Positions 9,592 to 18,323 are shown, numbered from the stretch's first letter. The stretch: DNA of 64,000 nt from an uncultured Nocardioides sp. (GCF_947489365.1 NZ_CANLDB010000001.1:992001-1056000), one strand, 5' to 3'. Program-made: numbers and translations. Notes: generated from the letters alone by a model not told the origin.

Positions 9592-10443
9592 GTGCGGCCC
9601 GCGCCGCGGGTCGGCGTACGGGACCTCGCGGGGGAGGGCGCCGGGCAGGAGGTGGCGGAGCCGGAGGAGCCCGACCGTCCGGACCTCCGGACGCCGGCCC
9701 TCGCGGTCGCCGCCTGGTCCGGGGGGCTCCTCGGGCTGCTGTGCCCGCCCGCGGTGCTGGCGGGGGTGCTCGGCGCGCTCCTCTTGACCGCCCTCCTTCT
9801 CGGGCGGGGGCTCGTGCGCCGGGTGCCCCTCGGGCCGGGCGGGCGTGCCGGTCGCGGAGACCTGCTGCGGGCCGCCGCCGGCTGCCTCCTCGTGCTCGTC
9901 GCCGTGGCCGTGGTGGCGGGGATCCGGGTCGCCGTGGTCGCCCAGGACCCGGTCGCGGTGCTGGCCGCCCACGACGCGTCGGTCCGCGTCGAGGCGACCG
10001 TCACCTCCGACCCCCGGCTGCGCCAGGGCGGGTTCTCGGACTACGTGCTGCTCCGGGCTCGCGTGGTCGAGGTCGCCGCCCGGGGGCAGCGGACGCGGGT
10101 CTCGGCCCCGGTGCTGGTCATCGCCGACCCGTCCTGGATCGAGGTGGAGCTCGGCTCGCGGGTGGCGGTGGCGGGCCGGCTGGAGCCGGCGGACGGCGAC
10201 GACCTCGCCGGCCTGCTGGTCGCCCGCGGGGACCCGGAGGTCCGCGCACCGCCGGGCCCGCTGTGGCGGGGCGCCGACGCCGTCCGTGACGCCATCCGCG
10301 ACGCGGTGGCCCACCGCCCGCCGAGCCAGGCGGGGCTGGTCCCCGCCCTCGTCGTCGGGGACGACTCCCGGCTCCCGGAGGACCTGACCGAGGACTTCCG
10401 GACCACCGGGCTCACCCACCTGCTGGCGGTGTCCGGCACCAAT
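9592..10443 (+). pseudogene. comEC: ComEC DNA-uptake channel, N-terminal part (split by mobile element)
   Basis: The first 284 codons of the DNA-uptake channel. Hydrophobic segments lie near residues 35-65 and 85-110, followed by the extracellular OB-like DUF4131 region and then the start of the Competence domain, H-L-L-A-V-S-G-T-N. The native frame ends at the Asn codon inside the 16-bp att repeat. Translation would continue 35 codons into the element, to 10548, overlapping the integrase start. The rest of the gene resumes in the same codon phase at 20655. As integrated, DNA uptake through this protein should be lost; precise excision would restore 821 codons. Confidence 0.9.
10427..10442 (+). 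repeat. attL core, 16 bp
   Basis: The 16-bp sequence CGGTGTCCGGCACCAA encodes V-S-G-T-N of ComEC and recurs at 20653-20668 with one change (C to G at the eighth position). It marks the left junction between comEC and the element. The integrase ATG is 24 nt further on. Confidence 0.88.
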
Positions 10444-10465
10444 GTCTGTCAGGCAGACTGGTGTC

Positions 10466-12076
10466 ATGACCACCGCGACAGACACCCTCACGGGCCGGGA
10501 GTACCTGCGTGTCTCCCTGGACCGGAGTGGGACGGGCAAGAGCCCTGACCAACAGCACGACCAGAACGCAGACGCCTTCCCCGGTGCGCTCGGAGAGCCC
10601 TACAGAGAGCCGGGCAGTGCCAGTGCGTCCCGGTACGCCCGCAAGGCCCGTGAGGTCTTCACACGGCTCCTGGACGACCTGGGGGCGGGGGAGTTCGGTG
10701 CCGATGCGCTGGTGCTCTGGGAGTCGTCCCGTGGGTCCCGTTCCGTGGGGGAGTGGGTTGCTCTCCTGGACGCTTGTGAGACTCAAAATGTCGGCATCTT
10801 CGTCACGACTCACGGACGCCTGTACGACCCGAAAAACGCTCGGGACCGCAGAACGCTTCTAGAGGACGCGGTGGACTCTGAGTATGAGTCCGCCAAAACC
10901 TCCACCCGTGGCAAGCGGAACACGGCTGCAAACGCGGCGACGGGCAAGCCTCACGGGAGGGTGCTCTACGGGTACGTCCGGGAGTACGACCCTGCCACCC
11001 GCGCTTTTCTTCGGCAGGTCGTGGACGCTCCAAAAGCTGAAATTGTGAGGGAGGCTGCTCGACGGATCGCGTCCGGTGACTCGTGCTACGGCATCGCACG
11101 AGACTTCAACACGGACCAAGTTCCTGTGCCGCACCGACCCTCCAACCCTCGGAATTTCCCAGAGTGGAACGGGGCTCAGATCAAGCGGATGGTCACAAAC
11201 CCCGGATACATCGGGAAGCGGGTTCACCGTGGCGAGGTTGTGGGCGATGCCGTTTGGCCCGCCATTCTGGATGAGGAGACGTTCTACACCTGCGCTCGCA
11301 TCCTCAACGACCCGGCCAGGAAGCGGAGCAAGGATGGTGCGATTCAACATCTCCTGAGTGGCATCGCTACGTGCGGGGAGTGTGGTCGCATCCTGCGAAC
11401 GGGTCGGCAGAGCAACGGGGCAACGCCATACAAAACTTACGTCTGCAAAAACTGGTGCGCGTCCCGCCGTGTCGAGTACCTGAACGAGTTTGTTGAGGAA
11501 CTGGCAATCGAGCGTCTGTCTCGTCCTGACCTGTTGGCAGTCCTCACGTCCGGTTCTGACGGCTCTGAGTCTGCGCTTGCAGAAATTGCCGAGAAGAGGC
11601 TGCGTCTGCAAGAGGTCGAGACTGAAATTTCTGCTGGTGGTCGTGCGGTCGTGATTCTTTCCCGCGTTGCAGACGATCTGCTCGAGGAAATCGAGAACCT
11701 AGAAAGCAAGATCAAGCGAGCATCTGTCTCGCCTGCCGTGGGCTCGATGATGGGACCGGACGCTCGGGAGAAGTGGGAGAGCGCGTCCATCCCGCGCAAG
11801 CGAGAAATTCTGCGTGCTCTCTTCTCGGAACTTGCGATCTTGCGGACGCCCAAGGGTCGCCAGGGCAGGCGGGGTTTTGATCCTTCACTTGTGCGATGGG
11901 ACTTTTTTGGGACTGACTTCCCGGAGGACGTTCCCACCCGTCGCACTGTGCGGGTCCCCGCCAATACGCAGTTTCAAGATCAAGTTCGGGACACGAAGCG
12001 TCGTGCTGCCGTAGACGCTGCGCCCCTGGTCCCTGTGGAGCAACAGGAAGCGATCAAGCGGGCTCTCAACTCCTGA
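10466..12076 (+). CDS. Large serine recombinase (integrase)
   Basis: A 536-residue large serine integrase for insertion and excision of the element. The N-terminal resolvase domain has the catalytic serine in E-Y-L-R-V-S-L-D (Ser17). The recombinase domain spans about 165-270. A zinc ribbon follows with C-G-E-C near residue 303 and C-K-N-W-C near 328, then a coiled-coil segment and a basic C-terminus. I chose the ATG at 10466; an in-frame ATG at 10442 lies within attL. No strong ribosome site is visible and only 23 nt separate attL from the start. In the integrated state the gene therefore probably depends on transcription, and perhaps translation, from comEA-comEC; in the excised circle it would be read from the element's right end. 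Confidence 0.93.
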   Translation: MTTATDTLTGREYLRVSLDRSGTGKSPDQQHDQNADAFPGALGEPYREPGSASASRYARKAREVFTRLLDDLGAGEFGADALVLWESSRGSRSVGEWVALLDACETQNVGIFVTTHGRLYDPKNARDRRTLLEDAVDSEYESAKTSTRGKRNTAANAATGKPHGRVLYGYVREYDPATRAFLRQVVDAPKAEIVREAARRIASGDSCYGIARDFNTDQVPVPHRPSNPRNFPEWNGAQIKRMVTNPGYIGKRVHRGEVVGDAVWPAILDEETFYTCARILNDPARKRSKDGAIQHLLSGIATCGECGRILRTGRQSNGATPYKTYVCKNWCASRRVEYLNEFVEELAIERLSRPDLLAVLTSGSDGSESALAEIAEKRLRLQEVETEISAGGRAVVILSRVADDLLEEIENLESKIKRASVSPAVGSMMGPDAREKWESASIPRKREILRALFSELAILRTPKGRQGRRGFDPSLVRWDFFGTDFPEDVPTRRTVRVPANTQFQDQVRDTKRRAAVDAAPLVPVEQQEAIKRALNS

Positions 12077-12086
12077 GAACACAGAA

Positions 12087-12138
12087 CAAGGCACCGACTC
12101 AGGGAATGGAGGAACCCTGAATCGGTGCCTTGCTTTTT
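12087..12138 (+). terminator. Intrinsic terminator after the integrase
   Basis: An 11-bp perfect outer stem (12087-12097 with 12122-12132), an inner 5-bp stem (12100-12104 with 12115-12119), and then five T at 12134-12138. It starts 10 nt after the integrase stop and separates it from the convergent structural operon, which it may also help to end. Confidence 0.85.
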
Positions 12139-12216
12139 GTGTCGCTCTAGACGTGAGGGGACAAGGAAGGTGAAGACCCCCACGGAGCGACACCGGCCAG
12201 AGGTTGTCTGTGGCGA

Positions 12217-12654
12217 TCAGACACCCTCTGGCACGTCCACTGGGTCAACTCCCCATCGCCTACCCCGTCGTCCCTCCTTGGCCCGGTTCTGCGCCTCTTG
12301 CATGGCACCCAGGTAGTTGTGAACCGCCATGCGAACTACTGCCGCTCGCGTGAGAGACAGGAAATCCGCCCGCTCTTCAATTCGCCGCATCGTGTCTGGC
12401 GAAACCTTGAAGTCGATGAATGCTTTTTGAGCCCGACGGGTGTTGTCGTCCTGCCACTGGCCGGGGATGACCACCTGATCTAGCCAGACCAAAACCATGG
12501 TGCGAATCATCATGGATTTTGACATTCCATGCCGCTCGGCCAACTTTTCGATCGTGGCGTTCATCCTCACGGTCAACCGCAGACCGACACTACGTGTCAA
12601 TTTTCTTTCGGCAGAGTTCAACCGCTCTTGCCAGTCAGTCTTTTCGCGGGTCAC
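12217..12654 (-). CDS. Tandem ribbon-helix-helix protein
   Basis: A 145-residue protein that appears to contain two ribbon-helix-helix units in one chain: R-L-T-V-R-M-N-A-T-I-E-K-L-A-E-R-H-G-M-S-K (about 26-60) and F-K-V-S-P-D-T-M-R-R-I-E-E-R-A (about 81-115), with a basic tail. Single-chain RHH dimers bind DNA operators, so a regulator is the simplest reading. Its place is unusual: it is the last gene of the head operon, with its ATG overlapping the stopper's stop (ATGA). It may regulate late expression or act on a helper phage; the sequence does not decide. Confidence 0.7.
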   Translation of the reverse strand: MTREKTDWQERLNSAERKLTRSVGLRLTVRMNATIEKLAERHGMSKSMMIRTMVLVWLDQVVIPGQWQDDNTRRAQKAFIDFKVSPDTMRRIEERADFLSLTRAAVVRMAVHNYLGAMQEAQNRAKEGRRGRRWGVDPVDVPEGV

Positions 12655-12998
12655 GAGACGTAGACCTCCGTGTAGACAACTTCTCGGGCTCCGAGAATGT
12701 GACGAACAGAAATGATGCTTCGTTCGCCCTCAGGAAGCGTCAACTTGTCCACGTTCTCTAGGGCCACGTCTCCCGGCATCCTGACGACTGCTCGGGCAGA
12801 GACTTCCTGCCCGCCTTGATCCCGCACCATGCGATAGGACTCCTCAATACGGGCGGGGATCGTGGTGAGGTTGCCGGGGATGGGCTGCCCGTAGTCGTCA
12901 TATCCGCCTGTCGTGCCGTAGGACACGGACTGAGGGAAGAGACGGGGTGAAATCTTGCTGGGTGGCTTCTCTCCACTCGGAACGATGATTTCACTCAT
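12651..12998 (-). CDS. Head-closure (stopper) protein
   Basis: A 115-residue protein resembling siphophage head-closure/stopper proteins: Y-G-Q-P near the middle, then R-I-E-E-S-Y-R-M-V-R-D-Q-G-G-Q-E-V-S, a strand-rich D-K-L-T-L segment, and a terminal V-Y-T-E-V-Y-V-S. Such proteins plug the portal exit and dock the tail. The start is the ATG at 12998, one base overlapped with the adaptor stop (TGATG), with an AAAGG ribosome site. An upstream extension in the same frame would overlap the adaptor gene and is rejected. The call is by family resemblance and gene order. Confidence 0.65.
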   Translation of the reverse strand: MSEIIVPSGEKPPSKISPRLFPQSVSYGTTGGYDDYGQPIPGNLTTIPARIEESYRMVRDQGGQEVSARAVVRMPGDVALENVDKLTLPEGERSIISVRHILGAREVVYTEVYVS

Positions 12999-13318
12999 CA
13001 CATCGCCTTTCGTCGGTACCTGTTGAGGGTTTGAACCTCCACAAGTGACCATCCGTAGAGCGTGCCGGGGGAGACGGCGTAGTCCCCGATCTGCTCGCGC
13101 TTGTGCTGCTCGGGGTTCACGACGGTTCGTGCCGTCGCCATGATGATGACCGACACAATTTCGCTGTTTGGCCCGGTTTCCTCGAAACCCCTGCCGCGTG
13201 TGTAAGCCTTTGCAAGTTCGGTCACGATGCCAACGTGAACCCCGGCCAGGGAGACGAGTTCTGGCTCATCTCCCCGGCCAAGGAACGCGGCAACGTCACT
13301 ACCCGTGACTGTCGCCAT
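12998..13318 (-). CDS. Head-tail connector (adaptor) protein
   Basis: A 106-residue, mostly helical protein with the pattern of gp6/gp15-like head-tail adaptors: an N-terminal S-D-V-A-A-F-L-G-R segment, a long helix containing V-G-I-V-T-E-L-A-K-A-Y-T-R-G-R-G-F, and a C-terminal helix rich in Arg. Adaptors form a ring below the portal. It lies 13 nt after the capsid gene and is coupled to the stopper. This is the last tail-facing component encoded by the element: no tail completion, tube or tape-measure gene follows. Confidence 0.7.
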   Translation of the reverse strand: MATVTGSDVAAFLGRGDEPELVSLAGVHVGIVTELAKAYTRGRGFEETGPNSEIVSVIIMATARTVVNPEQHKREQIGDYAVSPGTLYGWSLVEVQTLNRYRRKAM

Positions 13319-13331
13319 TGTGAGACTCCAA

Positions 13332-14204
13332 TCAGGCAGTGACGGCCTTGAGAACCACGACCGCAGCCGGGTTCATCGGGGCGGCGTCATACCGCGTGAT
13401 GACCCTGAGGGCCTGCTGGTCGTACTCCGCGAATCGCTCCGTCAGGAGAGTGACGGACGGGGCAAGGTCACGGGCAACAGCGATCTGAGAAAAATCGGCG
13501 AGGACAACCTCAGACTCGTTCGTGCCGGTTCCGCCGTTCTTGGGAATCCGGTTCGTGACCGTGACGGGGTACCCGAGAAGGAGATACTTCCCCGGCTCCG
13601 TGGGGTCCGGCTGCAACTGATAACGATTCTGCGAGTCCTTCAACTTTCGAAGACCCACAAAATCGCGGGAGTTCATCATCCATCGCAACCCGCCCTCGGG
13701 GTCCACATCGGCACCGAGCGCCAACCCCACCGCATCGTGAAGGTGGTCGAGAGTCGGCTTGCCCACCGCAGCCATGCTCTGGATGCCCGGATACTTCCTG
13801 ATGCCAACGGGCGTGTTATTCGCTCCGGTGCTGTTGAGAAGCGCGTCATCCATCTTGTACGCAACGTCACGCACCAGGCGGAGTTTGAGCGATTCTGAAA
13901 TGTCCACAACGGCCTGACGTGCAAGTTCGTTGCTGAAACGAGTGATGACCTTAACGCTCTTCATGTTGCTCGGAAGCAACGTGATTTCGTTGAACGTCGC
14001 ATCCTTCTCGGTAATGAGTTCGTTTTCACCGACCCAATCGGGGTTGGTGGGGTCCGGCAACTTAGGAACGCGGACCGGAGAACCGTTGGAGTTAAAAACG
14101 TTGGACTTGGGGACCGCCGCAAGGAAGACGGACTTCTTTTCAAGCGGCTGGATCAAAATCTTCTTGACCTGATCGTTGGTGAGCGTAGTTCCGTTCGTAA
14201 CCAT
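13332..14204 (-). CDS. Major capsid protein, HK97 fold
   Basis: A 290-residue HK97-type major capsid protein. There is an N-arm region, then the E-loop-like segment (V-R-V-P-K-L-P-D-P-T-N-P-D-W-V-G-E-N-E), the spine helix (I-S-E-S-L-K-L-R-L-V-R-D-V-A-Y-K-M-D-D-A-L-L), and the P- and A-domain sequence ending with R-V-I-T-R-Y-D-A-A. No N-terminal delta domain or adjacent protease gene is evident, so assembly probably relies on the separate scaffold gene upstream in the operon. The ATG at 14204 has GAAAGGT about 11 nt upstream. The 108-nt gap to the scaffold gene shows no ORF. Confidence 0.9.
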   Translation of the reverse strand: MVTNGTTLTNDQVKKILIQPLEKKSVFLAAVPKSNVFNSNGSPVRVPKLPDPTNPDWVGENELITEKDATFNEITLLPSNMKSVKVITRFSNELARQAVVDISESLKLRLVRDVAYKMDDALLNSTGANNTPVGIRKYPGIQSMAAVGKPTLDHLHDAVGLALGADVDPEGGLRWMMNSRDFVGLRKLKDSQNRYQLQPDPTEPGKYLLLGYPVTVTNRIPKNGGTGTNESEVVLADFSQIAVARDLAPSVTLLTERFAEYDQQALRVITRYDAAPMNPAAVVVLKAVTA

Positions 14205-14312
14205 CTTGGCCCGACACCTTTCATGTTTGTGGATTTCACTAACACGAATGGCATCGGGCCAAGACTCGTTTGCCCATCAGGGGCGGTTTGAAGTTATGTG
14301 AGCAATGTTGCC

Positions 14313-14780
14313 TTATCCGGCGCTTTGACGCAAAAGCGAGGCCAACGAGAAATCATCGCCCCCGCCTTGATTTCCCTGCCCAATGTCGCCACGGGGACGA
14401 CGCGGGGCAAGGTGCGGCTTGCGTTCGATGAGGGCTTCGGCCGCCTCCTTGATCTTTTCGGGATCAGGAAACCCGTCCTCATCGCTCATGGACTCTTCGT
14501 CGTACGTCAGATCAGTCGGATCGACCAGAATCCCGCTCGTTGCCTCACGAACCGTGGACACAGTGAGCCGAGAGAGTGCCGTCTCTCCCCTTTTGGCCCG
14601 ATCCCGGTAGTTCTGGCTCTCTTTGCGAATCTTCTCGACGTACGACCTCGGGAACGTGTCGCCCTGGGGCTCCTGCTCGCCCTCTCCCGGCTCTGTGGGC
14701 TCGTCCTGGCCCTCGGGTCCACCCGTGGGTTCATTGTCGTTTTCAGGCCCGTTCTGGGGCTCGTCAGTCGGCTGAGTCAT
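14313..14780 (-). CDS. Capsid scaffolding protein
   Basis: A 155-residue, very acidic protein. Residues 1-40 are almost all Asp, Glu, Gln, Pro and Gly; a helical segment follows (F-P-R-S-Y-V-E-K-I-R-K-E-S-Q-N-Y-R-D-R-A-K), then a disordered Gly-rich C-terminus. This composition, and the position between portal and capsid genes, is typical of actinophage scaffold proteins, which shape the procapsid and leave. The ATG overlaps the portal stop (ATGA at 14780-14777). Confidence 0.85.
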   Translation of the reverse strand: MTQPTDEPQNGPENDNEPTGGPEGQDEPTEPGEGEQEPQGDTFPRSYVEKIRKESQNYRDRAKRGETALSRLTVSTVREATSGILVDPTDLTYDEESMSDEDGFPDPEKIKEAAEALIERKPHLAPRRPRGDIGQGNQGGGDDFSLASLLRQSAG

Positions 14781-16132
14781 GCTTCCTCATCTCCATTTTC
14801 ATTCTTGGGGTTCAAAACCGGCAGCATGTTCGGGTCGAAACCGAGACGTTCGAGAAGTGCGGGCGGAACGGACCCAAGAGAGTCAGAAATCTTCGATGCC
14901 GCGTCTGCCTCCTGAGCGATGGTCCGCGTTGAGGGATCGGCCCACACCGCGCTCACATGCTCAGAGGGCATCAGGGTCCTCTCTCCGACCTCATAAACCA
15001 TCCGCAGCACCCGTTCCCACGAACGACCGAACGACCGCATACGGGCGTGTGCTCGTGCCGTCAGGGATGCCTCGCTCGCCCTGATGCTGTCTGCCGACAC
15101 GGGGGAGTTGCTGAGAATCCCCACGTAGTGGGCGGGCAGTGTGCTCACGGCCATGATCTGACCAAGCAAAATCCGAACCGGGACCTCATAGCCGTTCATG
15201 TTGGCTGTTTCGAAGTTTCCGAACTTCGTGAGTTCGCTCTCGCTGGTCCACGGGGCTTCACTATTTTCGGGGAATGGAGACTTTACAGACGGGTTTTCTG
15301 CCGACTCTGGCTTGTCGTTGTCGAAGTCTTCGTTGTCCTCCAGTTCGATGCCGGTCGCCCACCGACGGGGACGGGCGTAATACTCACTCGTCACCATCAC
15401 GTCACTCATGATTTTCGTGAGTCCGTCAGTCATGGGGATCACGTCCCGCATCTCAGAAATGCCGTGCTCATCGCTGAGACGTTCCGAGTTCTTGAACTGC
15501 ACCACGGGGACGAAACCGAGCGGGTTGGGGATCGTGTTGACCCGGTTCCACGCCCCGGCCTCAGGGGCAGTGCTGGGGTTGGACTCGAATCGGATGATCT
15601 CGTTTGGGAGATACAAGACGGCTACGTCAACGGACAACTCGGGTCGCTCAACGTCAGGACGGGTCCACCGCTTCACGGCTGCCCGAATCTCTCCCGTGCC
15701 GGGGTCCTCGATCGCGTAGAACTGCCGAGCCGTCTCGACCGAGAGCGTGGGGTTGCCCTTGTCGTCGGCCCACACCAGGACGAACGCTTTCCCAAGAGCT
15801 AAAACTTCGCGGTGAAGCGCGGCGCTCTGCTCGTCGCAGTCGTTCTGCTGCCATACCGACCACAACCAGGGGTCGATCTGACCGCCCCGGACGAGAGCGA
15901 TGATCCTCAGTCGCTCCGCAAGGCTGTTCACGACCAGGCGCGGGATGTTGACCGTCAATTTGGTCACTCGGTTTTTGAGTCGTTCTGCATCTTTCGGCGT
16001 CAGGAACGCCAACGGCTGCTCACCATCGAAGTACGCATCCAGGTACTTCAAGTGGTTCTGGCGCTCCTCCAACTTCCCGAGAAGGTGCCGCAATGTCTGA
16101 TGCTCTTTCGTGTCACCCTCAGTAGGAAGCAC
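14777..16132 (-). CDS. Portal protein (SPP1 gp6-like)
   Basis: A 451-residue portal protein that forms the ring for DNA entry. Recognisable features are the N-terminal Y-L-D-A-Y-F-D-G-E-Q-P-L segment, T-V-N-I-P-R-L-V-V-N-S-L-A-E-R-L, the wing and stem region, and the conserved L-P-A-H-Y-V-G with S-A-D-S-I-R-A-S-E-A segment (residues 340-365) typical of the gp6-like family. It overlaps the terminase gene by 14 nt at its start and the scaffold gene by 4 nt at its end, indicating one translationally coupled operon. Confidence 0.9.
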   Translation of the reverse strand: MLPTEGDTKEHQTLRHLLGKLEERQNHLKYLDAYFDGEQPLAFLTPKDAERLKNRVTKLTVNIPRLVVNSLAERLRIIALVRGGQIDPWLWSVWQQNDCDEQSAALHREVLALGKAFVLVWADDKGNPTLSVETARQFYAIEDPGTGEIRAAVKRWTRPDVERPELSVDVAVLYLPNEIIRFESNPSTAPEAGAWNRVNTIPNPLGFVPVVQFKNSERLSDEHGISEMRDVIPMTDGLTKIMSDVMVTSEYYARPRRWATGIELEDNEDFDNDKPESAENPSVKSPFPENSEAPWTSESELTKFGNFETANMNGYEVPVRILLGQIMAVSTLPAHYVGILSNSPVSADSIRASEASLTARAHARMRSFGRSWERVLRMVYEVGERTLMPSEHVSAVWADPSTRTIAQEADAASKISDSLGSVPPALLERLGFDPNMLPVLNPKNENGDEEA

Positions 16133-17690
16133 CGTAAATCACCCTCATCTTTTTGCTCTTAGTTTGACTCTTGTTGTTGGCGTGCCATGACGCTCGATCG
16201 ATCGCACCGATTGCACAGACGGCCAAGTCGATTTTCAGTTGGCTCATCTTTCGTTCCTTCACAACGACGTCGCCCATCGGCGTGCTCTTCGCGACGCAGT
16301 TGGCGACGTGACGCCTCAAATCTTCGTGGCCGTCGAACGTGAACTTCTCTTCCATCGCCAGGGCGTAGAAACGGTCCGTGGCGGGTGCCATGCGGCTCAC
16401 GACGTTGGTGGGCCACTCGATGACTCGCTCTGATCCGAATTCTGCCGCCCATCCTTCGATTTCCGTTCGCCACGACCAGGGATCGCAAGCAACTTCCAGC
16501 ACATTGTGAGTCCGAAAGAACTCGCGGACCGTCTCAGTGACCTCGTGGCGAGGGACCCGCCAACGTGGGTCGCCAGGGTTGGCCCAATGGCCGATCACGA
16601 AGAGGTGAGGCTTCTCGCCGTTCTGGGGGACCGTGCAACCGACGAGAGCCGTGCTGTCACCCGAGTAGGACCCATCGAAGAACGCGACAACGGGAGTTGC
16701 GGGATGGATGACCACGTTCGGGTTTGCCAGAGGGGCAAACTTCTCGTCGGCAAGCCATTTGGACATGTCGTAAACCCACTGGCCCAGTTTGAGACGCCGG
16801 AACGCGGCTTCCGTCATGGTCCGCATGAGTGCGAGCATCGTGTCTTCGGCAAGGAACGGGTTTTTGTCCGCCATAGCGGGATTCGCAGTCATCCAGGCCT
16901 CACGGTCGTCAACTTCGCACTCATCCGGGGCAGCAAACTCCCGAAAGAAGAAACTCGGGTCCGTCCCCTCGCGTCCGTGCTGCACCAGGGGCCACATGAC
17001 ACTGTTTTTCGTGTTTGAGGGAGTGGAGATAGCGAACGTGAGGGACGACGGACGCTTGCCGGATGCCGACGTGCAGGCAACCCACACGTCCTCGGTCACT
17101 ACGTGAAGTTCGTCCACGATCAGTAGTGACGGGTCGTAACCGTGCAGGGCATCCGGCTCCGCACTGAGGGCAACCATGAGCCCAGCGTTGCTCTCGACCT
17201 TGATTTTCTGCTGATACCGCTGCGAACGTCGATCGAGTTCGGGATTTAGCTCGATCATGCGCTGTGCGATTCGAACCGTGATTTCCGCCTGAGCCGACGA
17301 TGACGCGACCACCAGGACCTCAGGTCCAGGAGGACCGTCGAACAACGCCCAGAGGGCCACCATCGCCGCTAGAGACGTCTTCCCGTTGCCTCGACTGACG
17401 CTGACGAGGGCTGTTCGGACACCTTCCGAGAAAGCACCCCGGATTATTTCTTTCTGGAACTCCCGCAGTCGGACCTTTTTCCCGGCGTCGTGACCTTTGG
17501 GCACGATGCAGAAGTGCTCGATCCATGCAATGCAGCGTTCTGGGCCGCTCTCAGGGAACCGTTCGCGCACAACTTTGCCGCCCACAACCCGCGTTCGAAA
17601 GCGGGGGATTGGGAGCGGCGATTTGTCAGCGGTTCTTTTCGGCCCTGCCTGCATAGCAAATAGGTTCGGTCCTATCCGCTTTTTGGTCAA
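16119..17690 (-). CDS. Terminase large subunit
   Basis: A 523-residue terminase motor and nuclease for headful or site-specific packaging. The ATPase Walker A-type motif S-R-G-N-G-K-T is at residues 99-105 and Walker B L-L-I-V-D-E at 189-194. The nuclease domain begins near F-F-D-G-S-Y-S-G-D-S-T (337-347), with its acidic Asp339. The TTG at 17690 gives the full frame but has no clear ribosome site; an ATG at 17654 (residue 13) is an alternative. A palindrome and possible promoter lie just upstream (17748-17787). Carrying its own large terminase suggests the element packages itself rather than relying on the helper's enzyme. Confidence 0.92.
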   Translation of the reverse strand: MTKKRIGPNLFAMQAGPKRTADKSPLPIPRFRTRVVGGKVVRERFPESGPERCIAWIEHFCIVPKGHDAGKKVRLREFQKEIIRGAFSEGVRTALVSVSRGNGKTSLAAMVALWALFDGPPGPEVLVVASSSAQAEITVRIAQRMIELNPELDRRSQRYQQKIKVESNAGLMVALSAEPDALHGYDPSLLIVDELHVVTEDVWVACTSASGKRPSSLTFAISTPSNTKNSVMWPLVQHGREGTDPSFFFREFAAPDECEVDDREAWMTANPAMADKNPFLAEDTMLALMRTMTEAAFRRLKLGQWVYDMSKWLADEKFAPLANPNVVIHPATPVVAFFDGSYSGDSTALVGCTVPQNGEKPHLFVIGHWANPGDPRWRVPRHEVTETVREFFRTHNVLEVACDPWSWRTEIEGWAAEFGSERVIEWPTNVVSRMAPATDRFYALAMEEKFTFDGHEDLRRHVANCVAKSTPMGDVVVKERKMSQLKIDLAVCAIGAIDRASWHANNKSQTKSKKMRVIYGASY

Positions 17691-17747
17691 ATGGCGGGTT
17701 TCTGACGGAATCCTAATTCTGCCTTATTGACTCGCCATATCTGTTTG

Positions 17748-17787
17748 TTTTATAGGTCTACGCAGTGATTACCGGAACGGTAATCAC
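17748..17787 (-). promoter_or_regulatory. Palindromic operator and possible late promoter before terminase
   Basis: The 210-bp gap 17691-17900 holds no convincing gene. Within it, GTGATTACCG (17765-17774) and its exact complement CGGTAATCAC (17778-17787) form a perfect 10-bp inverted repeat with a 3-nt centre. On the minus strand a TATAAA -10 candidate follows at 17754-17749, placing the palindrome across the -35 position, as for a repressor or activator site. It could be the control point of the packaging/head operon. Alternatively it is a hairpin ending the HNH transcript, although there is no T run. Confidence 0.5.
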
Positions 17788-17900
17788 GAGGAAGACCCGG
17801 CGCGGCGGTGATTGAGATGCGGACTCGACCCCTACCCCCCTCCTCGTTTGTCAAGGGTCCACAAGAAAAATGTTGACGTGAAATGTCTGACCGAGAGAAC

Positions 17901-18281
17901 TCAGAACCGACGGACACGAATTTGTCTCGCCGCCCCTTTGCGACTGTTGCACTCACGACACAGAACTTGCACGTCATCGAGTGTCAACTTTTCCCCGCGT
18001 TGTTGCTTCATCCATGCCTCAGGACTGTGGTCAGTCGTGAGTGGGTTGGAGTTGCTGCCTGTTGTGGAGCACCACAAACAGAACGGTTGCAACTTCTTGG
18101 CGCGACGGCTCAGACGTTGGAACTCCTTGGTGTAGCCCTGCTGCTCCTTCGTCCCGCGTCCACCCGTTTTGGGATCACGCAAACACAGAGCACACCGCGC
18201 ACTGCCACGCGCTGGGGGAGAGAACAACTCACCGCAACTCAGGCACGGCTTCTTGAGAATGGGGGATGGGTTGTCTGGCAT
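17901..18281 (-). CDS. HNH endonuclease
   Basis: A 126-residue HNH nuclease. An N-terminal zinc-ribbon-like pair (C-L-S-C, C-A-L-C) is followed by the HNH core: P-F-C-L-W-C, then T-D-H-S-P-E-A-W, then L-D-D-V-Q-V-L-C-R-E-C-N-S-R-K-G. Many HK97-type phages encode such a protein beside the terminase, where it is needed for packaging. The ATG at 18281 has an AGAGAG ribosome site; an upstream in-frame ATG lies in a stem-loop region and is less likely. Confidence 0.85.
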   Translation of the reverse strand: MPDNPSPILKKPCLSCGELFSPPARGSARCALCLRDPKTGGRGTKEQQGYTKEFQRLSRRAKKLQPFCLWCSTTGSNSNPLTTDHSPEAWMKQQRGEKLTLDDVQVLCRECNSRKGAARQIRVRRF

Positions 18282-18323
18282 TTTCGGGCTCTCTGCAAAT
18301 TTCGGTCCAAAGGTGTCCAGACA

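Noticed and set aside
10427..10442. tRNA gene as integration site
   Set aside because: The att repeat lies within comEC codons and no tRNA-like fold is present at either end. I saw no tRNA or rRNA gene elsewhere in the window.
17750..17977. Minus-strand 75-codon ORF upstream of terminase
   Set aside because: It overlaps the HNH gene in another frame and spans the palindrome; no recognisable protein pattern.
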